Positions 56,521-64,000 of a stretch of 64,000 bases of DNA are shown here, in pieces. The translations under genes and the position numbers were made by a program. The notes under the pieces were generated by a model. The model ran no database searches, was not told the origin of the DNA, and worked only from the letters and a program-made list of their open reading frames with translations. The DNA is from Closterium sp. NIES-65 (Eukaryota > Streptophyta > Zygnematophyceae > Desmidiales > Closteriaceae), in the NCBI GenBank assembly GCA_948144175.1, contig CANXME010002501.1:124001-188000 (forward strand), written 5' to 3'. Each line of letters begins with the position of its first letter. Position 1 is the first letter of the stretch.

Positions 56521-58878
56521 CAGTCTAGTTCCCACCGTTGTAGAGTTAATTTCTTCAGATGCGACGCCTGACGTGCTGTGTTTCTTCTTTCGGTTTTGGC
56601 GGGAACCAATCAGATTTGTTCGAACGCTCTGAATGAAACAGTGCAAACTTGTCAGTTTGGTTTGAAAATTGTTTCGCTCGACAAGCCCTCTTTCAAGCTG
56701 GAGACGGATTCAATATTTTGCATTTCGGTTTTAAATATACGATAAATTTGGTGTGATTTGTTTTTTACAACATCAGGTTTCTATATCAATGTTTGCGCAT
56801 GTAATAATTTGTTGTACTAGTCGCTATTTTGTGCCCTATTATTATTAGTAGTTGGCACATGCGTTATTGGCACTTTTTTGTACGTGAAAATGTTCAGATG
56901 AATAAAGCCATAAATATAGAACCCTCGTAGATGACATTCGATGCCTCCCCATGATTGCACACATTTCCCCGTAGGGTTTTTTTGCAGTGTTATTAGTTTA
57001 TGCGACAAGAAATAAGTGTGTGTCATATGGGATCTCATATTTTCAGGGCTACATAATAACATAAGGGTAATCTACTGGGCTCAGTAAAACCCCTGAGCCG
57101 ACTACGGGTGCGTTTCTATCCCGTGTCAGACATCAAGTCATGCGGCCTTAGTCTCCAATTTGTCTCTTCCGAACTTCCAATCGCCCCAAAATCGAGCCAC
57201 TTCGGGTCTTCCGAGCCTTCACTTCGTGTCAAACCTAATGTCTGACACGGGATAGAAACGCGCCCTACTACTGCAAATATGGTACTAAATTTCGTCTCCT
57301 GCAGAGAATTTATCCTACGGGCGCTAACATTTTTTGAAACCTCTTTCTGTAGCAAAACGCTCGTTTGATGTGCTCTCTGACTGTACCTGCCAGATCATAC
57401 CACCCGGTTCCATGCGACTGGCTGTGGAAGAGTGACACGAGACTGCTAATCTTCTCATTGGCATCTCTCTCCTCGATGCAGATATAGCGACAGGTGGACC
57501 TCATTTGTTCGGCACCGAGTTTCCGGAGGGATAATGTTGCTTACACATCAGATGGTGATCAAAACACGTGTCACGCTCTCCTGGCTTCTCAAAATGCCGA
57601 GCCTCCGCGTTTGACGCTCAAGCACGGCCGCATTCCACGGGTTTCCTTGAGTTCCGGTTTGTGGCTTCTTGCCTTCCGGTTGGTCCGCCCCAACTCAACG
57701 CGTTTATGCTAGCGACAAGTGCGGCTCTCCACCCTTGGCTCACTCTTGTTGGCTGTCGCTGCAATCGGCTCCTGGCCGGCTCCCAAAACTTGCTGCGTAC
57801 ACGCACACCAGCTTCCCAGTCAGCATAACAAATATCCCAGGAGATCTAGCATTTTTAGGAACACTACACTTTAGAATATCCTTGCTGGGCAGATTCTTTT
57901 GAATCTATATACATAATCGATCAGAGTTCCAATTTGTGAGTGCAAAACACAACTATTGATCCTTTCTCCACTGTGCCCGTCATCCCGACTATCGTTCAAT
58001 AATCGTTTGACTCCCCACTGACTGGATCGACCAGTCACATCACTCCATCCGAAGCTTGTCAGCTCACCACTGTTGGCTTTCCATTCCATCACCCGGCAGA
58101 GCAAAACATCTGTTCTGTTGGCAGCATTTACCAATTCGGAAGGGTGAGCAACAGCATCACACAACCCATGCAGAAAAAAAAAATTCCTTCATGCTGCAGT
58201 GTGTTCCACAGCCGACTTAACCGAACCAAACCCGAGCCTACCTCGAGTCAAATCCCCATTTCTTTCCAGCTCACGCTCCCATCGAAGCCGAGTGTCCTCA
58301 TGCCACCTGTCAATCTCCTTACCTAACCAAGTTTGTCGCGTCACATCTCTACCGAACCTCTCCCATGCCACCCAACCAAAGCACATACATCCTCGCCTCC
58401 TCAGCCAGCCACCTCAGAGATCCCCATCTTGCGGTGCTGATAAGGAGCGATTGTTACACACACAACTCATGTATTGTCGTGGTGCTCTGCGAATTCGCGC
58501 CTCATTGGCACTTTTCTGTTCCTATTCTTCCACCCTAACACCCTACCTTCCATCTCACGTGACCAAATTTCCCTTTTTGAAAAAGAATCTCTTTGACCAC
58601 CTGAGGATCCTCTTCTCCGCAGGAGAAAAAGGGCTATTACCCTTCCTTACTACGCATTTCCAACGGATCGCGCAACCCATCTCCAGGCAGACCTGGCTTC
58701 CCTGGCGCGAATCGCGACTGAACTCCTGCCGTAGCAGGAACGTCGCAAAACGGATTCACCAAATACTATGCCCTTGCGAAGATCTGCCACTGTCACACCT
58801 CCGCAAAAGACGTTCGCCTTCTAAATTCCAAGTATCTCCACGCGAAAAGTTTGCCGAGAAGAGTCGTGAGAGACAACT
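56521..58878. other. Host intergenic and upstream region of the HD-Zip gene
   Basis: AT-richer than the retrotransposons. Apart from the MITE at 57106-57265 I see no supported gene. The last few hundred bases should contain the promoter and 5' leader of the HD-Zip gene, but no clear TATA box or splice signal could be assigned. Confidence 0.6.
57106..57265. mobile_element. MITE, 160 bp, with 28-bp terminal inverted repeats
   Basis: The left end GGGTGCGTTTCTATCCCGTG continues to GTCAGACAT, and the right end is its reverse complement with one mismatch. TAC occurs on both sides (57103-57105 and 57266-57268), fitting a 3-bp duplication. Size, G-rich ends and a 3-bp duplication suggest a PIF/Harbinger (Tourist-like) MITE, although that group usually duplicates TAA or TTA. 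The interior has no coding. Confidence 0.85.
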
Positions 58879-61409
58879 ATGGCCCTCCAGTTTATGCCAA
58901 TGGACATACCGTCGACAACATGGGAGACCTCCGTGTTTCGCGCTGCTGAGCTCGCCCCAATGACGCCGGGCGGAACAGGCCCGCCCACCAGCCCCGCATT
59001 TCCGCCCAAGGCCAAATTTCGTGGCGGGAATTCCAACTCGGCGGCGAAGAATAACCAAGGTTCGCGAAGCTCGCCAAAATTCGCGAATCTGCAGCCCCCA
59101 GCATGCGGATTTTCAGACGACTCTGGCGAAGGCCTGAATCCAGAAGTCGACGACCCTCAATGTCGCCAAGCTAATATGCTTCCGCCAACTACTCCGCTCG
59201 CCTCGAACGCGGCGGCGATTAACACACCCAAGAAATGCGGCGGAAAAGGCGGCGGCAGAGGCCGCGGGAAAGGAAAAGGCGGAGGGAGTGTTTCCCAGAC
59301 AAGCGGAGCAAGCGGGATTGAGATCGCGGGGAATGCGGCGCACGCGGTCTTCGGCCAGTCCCCCGCGGTTCAACCGCGCTGCTTACCGCCCACGCTTAGC
59401 ATCCCGCCTCCCCCGCAGCTGTTCCCCCCTGGCTCCCCTTCCGCGGCTGGCGGAGCCCCGCACCTGCAGGCGCCCGGCACCCCCTGCGCGGGGATGATCC
59501 GCGCGCCTTCTCACCGCTTCCCCGTGTCTTCGACCATCCACACCGCCGGTACTTACGGCAGCGGCGGGAGCGGATGGAGCGGTGGAGGTGGCGGAGCGCA
59601 ACCCGCGGAGTCTATGAAGCGGAAGCGCCCGCGGTTCGCGGAGGAGCAGCTAGCGCATTTGGAGGCGCATTTTGCGGTGGAGCAGGAGCTCACCCCGGCC
59701 AGCAAGAAGCTGCTGGCGGCGCGGCTCGGCGTGAAGCCGCGGCAGGTGTGCGTGTGGTTCCAGAATCGCAAAGTGCGGCAGAGAACGCGGGAGCGCGAGA
59801 CGGAGCTGGAGGGCATGCAAGCGGCGTACGCGAAGCTTCAGGCGACGTGCCGCGAGCTGCAAGACGACTACGAGCTCCTGAAATCGGACTACCAGGAGCT
59901 GCTGCTGCAAAACACGCAGCTTTTCGACATGGTGAGTTGCTCGTGGGTGCGCGTGGGTGTTTGTGGGTGCGCGTGGGTGCGAGTGGGTGCTGGATTCAGG
60001 AAGTTTAGGGTCGGAATGGGATATGCAGAATGAATGGTGCTGACCTTCCTGTAACAAAATTCATTTCTTCACACTTCAAGCGGGTCACTAACGAATCTCC
60101 TTGTATCGCGTTTGCTTCGTTTGTGCAGATGCAGGAGATCGAGCAGCAGCTGGGGAACCCGCAGATCCCACCCGGTGATCGCCCCGTCACGTCGCGATTC
60201 AATGACACCACAGCCCCGGACAACCAGCCTGGCGGATCTGCCCAATCGGACCGCGGCGGGCAGTCGAACCAATCTGAGGAGGAAGTGGAAATTCCGTCTG
60301 TCCGGCTCCAGCCCCTTCATCAGCAACAGAAGCAGCGGCGGCAGGTGCGGCGGGAGGAGAGGCAGCACCTAGCGGCGGCTGCGGCGGCGGCTGAGGCGGC
60401 GGGAGAGGCGGAGGAGGAGGAAGAAGACGAGGAGGATGAGGACGAGGAGGAGGGGGAGGCACAGCCTGGGCCGTGCGCTACGGCCTTCAACAAGCAAGCC
60501 GAGCCGCTCCTTGGGAACACGGCGACCTGCTTTCCAATCCAGGAGTTTTACCCTGCAGCGGCCGGGGAGGTTTCCAGTTTTACCCCCAGCCCACCTTCGG
60601 GTAGCCCGTTTCACATCCACGCCAAGAATCAAGCCAATCCGGTCAAGCCCCCTTCGTACCAGAGCAACTCGCCCGATTCGTCCTTGGATGAGATCGGCGG
60701 CGCGCCGTTCGCGCTTCCCCCTCCCGCCTTCCCCATGGGCGTTGCGCCAACCTCAGCACCCCCCGTGCTCTTTGAGCCCCTCACAGCTTTCGCCAACCCT
60801 GGTAACCGCGTGGGGGAATCCGAGCATTTCGTCGCTCCCTCCAACCAGCAGCAGGGTCCCGATCTCTACGACCTCTACTCCCAAGCTCCCGCTAGCGGCG
60901 GCGGCGGCGGCGCCGAATTTTTGGATGGCTGGATGGACGGCGACGCGACGGCGATGCAGCAATCTGCTGGCTTACCGTTCGGCCTGACGGCAAAGGCTCC
61001 GGCGGAAGCGGAGGCGGAAGACGGGGAGAGTGATTCTGAGGCTGCAAGGAGAACAGCAGTGCATGGCGGGAGGAATGCTGCGTTCGCTTCTCCTAGCGGC
61101 GAGCTCGTCGAGAATGGCTTACCTCTTGACGTGTTCTCCTCGTGGAATGAGGGGCTGCCTCAGGCGTGTATGGAAGGCGCGGGAGAGGCGGAACAGCGAT
61201 GCGCGGGTGGGGAATTCGCGGGCGCAAGGGAGGATACGAGCGGAAGCATGAGGGGGAATCAGGAACCGTTCGATCTTCTGGGAAGCATGGAGGGCGCAAT
61301 GGGAGGGATGGGGTGTGCCGAGGATGGCGACGCGAGCGGTGGTGTTGCTGCTGCGGACGACATGGCTAGCATGTGCGGGTTCGACATGCAGGCTTATGCG
61401 ACTTTCTGA
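58879..61409 (+). CDS. Homeodomain-leucine zipper (HD-Zip) transcription factor, two exons
   Basis: Exon 1 is 58879-59931 and exon 2 is 60129-61409, giving about 777 residues. The ATG has a good context (A at -3, G at +4). The homeodomain spans residues 246-305, with helix 3 RQVCVWFQNRKVRQR. It is followed without a gap by a leucine zipper with heptad residues M313, L320, L327, L334, L341 and L348, continued by I355 across the splice. This HD-to-zipper fusion defines the plant HD-Zip family, which binds DNA as dimers in the nucleus. The N-terminal 245 residues are Pro/Gly-rich. Exon 2 has a Glu/Asp run (about residues 440-461) and an acidic, aromatic C-terminus, a possible activation region. 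Homeodomain position 46 is Cys and 56 is Gln, unlike class I (Ala/Trp) or class II (Glu/Thr). No START domain is seen, so classes III and IV are unlikely. The protein is long for class I or II. Confidence 0.9.
59932..60128 (+). other. Intron of the HD-Zip gene (197 bp, phase 0)
   Basis: The donor GTGAGT follows the codon for M351. The acceptor TTTGTGCAG precedes ATGCAGGAG, and the reading frame is kept. The exon-1 frame runs into a TGA at 60031-60033 if unspliced. The interior contains imperfect GTGGGTGCGC repeats. The intron interrupts the zipper coding. Confidence 0.85.
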
Positions 61410-62270
61410 AGCGGCTTCTACAACGACTTTTTGCACGCTTTTGCTTGATGGTGTTTTCTGATGCGAGTTTTTTTTCGCGCGCCGCGTTTCGCGGCGCTCT
61501 GCAGCACGTGCGCTTGCGGCTTTCACGGAGCCGACAACAAATTGACGACGGCGGGGACCGTGATGCTATTCCGTGCGGGGACCAACATGGCGGGAGCAGG
61601 GAGGGCGGAGTGCGACGCACGCGCTGTCACGCGACGTTACGAGGAAGTCGAACTGTCTCGCGTACCAATCCGCAACACGCTACGTGGACGTCAACGAGTT
61701 GTTTACGACTGGCATGGAATGTCGCGCGAGGCTTATCCAGCAGAGAGGACCTCCATGCTGCGCGAAAACTTGGTTCGTATTCCCAGCGCTATACCTGGTT
61801 ACTTTTGGCTTATGGTAACTGTTCGGACAATTCTCACAGAACTAGGTTGAATAACGTGAAATAACTCACCTCTAAAGAGGAACACTGCTTTCCTTAGCTA
61901 TGGTGAGGTATCAATAACTTGCTTACTACTCCACTTTGCTATTGTGAGTTGCTCCTTGAAACGAATTTCTATGTTGTAACGTATTTGGCGGCCTGGTTTG
62001 CAAATCAGACTTGATCGCAGGCAGACTGAACATGATTTCTGGCTTGAAAATAAACTCGAATGCTCCAGAAACGAACGCCAGCTTCTCCTAAAAAATGGAT
62101 TGAAGCTAGCACGAGCTTTTCACCCAAAGAAATGTTCGTACTGGTAACACATCAAAATATACGCGAAGGGATGGTTGGCAGCGCAACAATAGGCTGTGTA
62201 AATGCTGTGCCATTGCTTTGCTCCTATTTAAATGCACGAGAAACAAGGGCCGGGATATACAAATGCACGG
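61410..62270 (+). other. 3' flank of the HD-Zip gene
   Basis: It probably contains the 3' UTR. Several short open frames cross it but none has a recognisable motif. I see no repeat or element here. Confidence 0.5.
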
Positions 62271-62350
62271 GTTAGGCATTTTGTGTAGCTGTACAAAGTG
62301 TACACGCGCCTTCATCCCCGACCACAAATCCATATTTTGCATCCCTACAC

Positions 62351-62713
62351 TCAGTACTTGAAATTTTGAGCAACCTTCTGTAATCCCCTCTGTTTCGACA
62401 AGTACAGCTTATACCGCCTGCACCTGCTGCTTCTACTCCCACTGCCCACACTCTCAGCAAGAGAACCACTCTTCTGTCCAGGCGCCATGTTTCCAACACT
62501 AAAACCGCCAGCATTAGCACCACAGTGAGGAGCAGCAGCGGCAGAGGCTCGGCGCTTAGTTAAAAGTCCAGGCAGCAGCTCTTTTTTAAGCAGGGTGGAG
62601 AAGCAGCGCCTAAACTTGGTCTGGGTGTGCGTGATGGGGGGGAGGGTGGCATCATCAGCCACATCCAGCTCCTGTGTTTGTGTGTGGTGACAAGGAGTCA
62701 GATGGGGTAACAA
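62351..62713 (-). CDS. Unrecognised open frame (120 aa), doubtful
   Basis: I do not recognise it. The middle reads TKFRRCFSTLLKKELLPGLL, a basic, potentially helical segment, followed by an Ala/Ser/Gly-rich part. Its N-terminal end is made of the tandem repeat at 62640-62770, which argues against a genuine start. It could be the last exon of a minus-strand gene. Confidence 0.2.
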   Translation of the reverse strand: MLPHLTPCHHTQTQELDVADDATLPPITHTQTKFRRCFSTLLKKELLPGLLTKRRASAAAAPHCGANAGGFSVGNMAPGQKSGSLAESVGSGSRSSRCRRYKLYLSKQRGLQKVAQNFKY

Positions 62714-62770
62714 GGAGTCAGATGGGGTAACAAGGAGTCAGATGGGGTAACAAGGGGTCAGATGAGGTCA
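62695..62770 (+). repeat. 20-bp tandem repeat, about four units
   Basis: Units of GAGTCAGATGGGGTAACAAG, the last diverged (GGGTCAGATGAGGTCA). Confidence 0.9.
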
Positions 62771-62877
62771 GTTCCTGTGTGTGACGGGGGGAGGTGGCAT
62801 CATCAGCCACGTCCAGCTCCTGTGTGTGTGTGGGGTAAAGGGTGGGAGTAGGGGGGAAAGGGGGGCTGTCTCAACAT

Positions 62878-62905
62878 GTGACTTTTGAGTCGACTCAAAA
62901 GTCAC
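62878..62905. repeat. Perfect 28-bp palindrome
   Basis: Arms GTGACTTTTGAGTC and GACTCAAAAGTCAC meet without a spacer. The sequence could form a cruciform or serve as a symmetrical protein-binding site. Confidence 0.9.
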
Positions 62906-63206
62906 CTCATCATCAGCCACGTCCAGCTCCTGTGTGTGTGTGTGGTAAAGGGTGGGAGTAGCGGGGGGGAAGGGGGGGGGGGTTTCAACATGTCGTTAAG
63001 ACTCGGGGATTGACAAGTGCGGTTGTAAGGCGAATCTGTTTTTTGAGAAACTAGTTACCGCCATATTGATTCACACAAGAATTTTTTCTACAAGCAGGCC
63101 CTCGAGCCTGAAGTGTTCTAAATTTTAAACTTTTTGCTAACTACAGAAGCCGCAGCCTCGTAATGTCTCCCACCACCAAGTGGTGTTCCTTGTGTAAGGC
63201 GAATCT

Positions 63207-63230
63207 GTTTTTTGAGAATTCTCAAAAAAC
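63207..63230. repeat. Perfect 24-bp palindrome
   Basis: Arms GTTTTTTGAGAA and TTCTCAAAAAAC meet at an EcoRI-type centre. The sequence GGCGAATCTGTTTTTTGAGAA before its centre also occurs at about 63030, without the second arm. Confidence 0.9.
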
Positions 63231-63553
63231 ATACTTCGAGGATTCTAAAAGTAAAAACAGGTTGTAAGTATTGGCAGGCAACGGTGGCATGGCGTCATGA
63301 GCCATGTCCGACTCCTTTGTGAGTGTGTGAGTGTGTGGGGGGTTCAGAATAGAGACGGATGGAGGGACAAGGGAATATTCAATACACTGTGCACAGAATG
63401 CACAGTGGACATCAGAATGGACGGATGGATGGTTGCACCATTCATCCAGCCATGTCCGATTCCTGCATGTGAGTGGTTCAGTCAGATGTAGCTACTTTAG
63501 AGGCTGAAAATTTGGACTCGGGATCAAGGTTGGCTGAATGATCCAAGTTCATA

Positions 63554-64000
63554 TTGGGAGTAGCAGCAAACCTAAAGAAATCGCTTAAGCAATTGGATCA
63601 AGACTTGCAAAATTTGTTCCTAGAAATTCAAGAAAATCTGATTCGGGGTCAAGGTTGGCTGAATGATCTTGCAAACTTAGACTTGACCCCCTTACCTCCG
63701 GAACAGGTGATTGAGCTGATTTTTGAGGCGCCTACCTAATTTCCTTCGGAACAGGTGATTGAGCTGATTATTGAGGCGCTTACAAAATTTCCTTCGGAAC
63801 AGGTGATTGAGCTGATTTTTGAGGCGCTTACAGAATTTCCTTCGGAACAGGTGATTGAGCTGACTTTTGAGGCGCTTACAAAATTTCCTTCGGAACAGGT
63901 GATTGAGCTGATTTTTGAGGCGCTTACAGAATTTCCTTCGGAACAGGTGATTGAGCTGATTTTTGAGGCGCTTACAAAATTGCCTTCGGAACAGGTGATA
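63554..64000 (+). CDS. Open frame with 16-residue tandem repeats, runs off the window
   Basis: It starts MGVAANLKKSLKQLDQDLQN, followed by ENLIRGQGWLNDL. From about 63690 it has repeats of FPSEQVIELIFEALTK (48 bp each), about six full units to the window end. A TAA at 63737-63739 in the first unit, where later units have AAA, breaks the frame once; beyond it the frame is open to 64000. The unit is amphipathic (Val-Ile-x-Leu-Ile-x-x-Ala-Leu) and could form helical hairpins. I do not recognise the family. It may be the start of a repeat protein gene or a coding-like satellite. Confidence 0.35.
63690..64000 (+). repeat. 48-bp tandem repeat array, continues beyond the window
   Basis: Units start TTCCTTCGGAACAGGTGATT. 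They differ by only one or a few bases (AAA/GAA at the end, ATT/ACT in the middle). The length is a multiple of three, so every unit is read in the same frame. Confidence 0.9.

Larger units (their letters stand above)
62643..62965 (+). repeat. Dispersed repeat unit around CATCAGCCACGTCCAGCTCC
   Basis: Three close copies (about 62643-62690, 62785-62850 and 62906-62965) share CATCATCAGCCACRTCCAGC plus a (TG)n run. Two of them continue into GGTAAAGGGTGGGAGTAG. Two weaker copies lie near 63297 and 63448 (GCCATGTCCGACTCC and GCCATGTCCGATTCC). Confidence 0.8.

Noticed and set aside
58199-58963. 254-residue open frame overlapping the HD-Zip start in another frame
   Set aside because: It has no recognisable motif and irregular composition, and it overlaps a well-supported coding start. 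It is probably chance openness of the 5' leader.
61461-61850. Open frames downstream of the HD-Zip gene
   Set aside because: No motif, no repeat-independent conservation visible, overlapping frames on both strands. Most likely 3' UTR.

Overview
The window is nuclear DNA of a plant-lineage (streptophyte) eukaryote. The only convincing host gene is a GC-rich, single-intron homeodomain-leucine zipper (HD-Zip) gene at 58879-61409. HD-Zip proteins are known from land plants and their charophycean algal relatives. The retrotransposons prime from a sequence complementary to the initiator tRNA-Met 3' end, as plant Copia elements do. A charophycean alga or bryophyte fits best, but the species cannot be fixed from this sequence.

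Positions 1 to about 56500 are a nested pile of LTR retrotransposons, nearly all Ty1/Copia. From left to right they are: a minus-strand Copia fragment (1-3177); the 3' end of a short-LTR family (3178-3473); a decayed plus-strand CCHC-type Copia (3474-9063); about 1.7 kb of low-complexity sequence; and an old plus-strand Copia (10748-23751). The old copy is split by a solo Ty3-like LTR (12358-12725), a complete young Copia (12851-19387) and a different minus-strand Copia (19543-22681). Next comes an old minus-strand Copia (23752-39727). It is split by a complete young Copia (25916-32922, itself carrying a solo LTR) and by a Ty3/Gypsy element (33552-38615) that contains a 1.45-kb internally deleted element. 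After this are duplicated tRNA-like sequence (39729-40098), a complete minus-strand Copia (40368-47557), a Copia RNase H remnant with part of an LTR (47790-49230), and two Copia copies joined head to head (49237-50157 plus, 50158-56520 minus).

The dominant Copia lineage has very short LTRs (119-133 bp), a GC-rich minisatellite leader and a gag that starts MATP. Its usual CCHC knuckle is replaced by a C-X13-C-X3/4-H-X4-C motif. A GGAEP pentapeptide-repeat linker lies between integrase and reverse transcriptase, and a QQLREW-type motif occurs both in gag and in that linker. Three copies have paired LTRs; two have exact 5-bp target-site duplications and the third has one mismatch. No copy is fully open. 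Many breaks are single TAG codons where a sister copy has CAG, which suggests decay of methylated DNA.

From 56521 to 64000 the sequence is ordinary host DNA: a 160-bp MITE, the HD-Zip gene, a block of short tandem repeats and perfect palindromes (62640-63460), and a 48-bp coding-type tandem repeat that runs off the right end.
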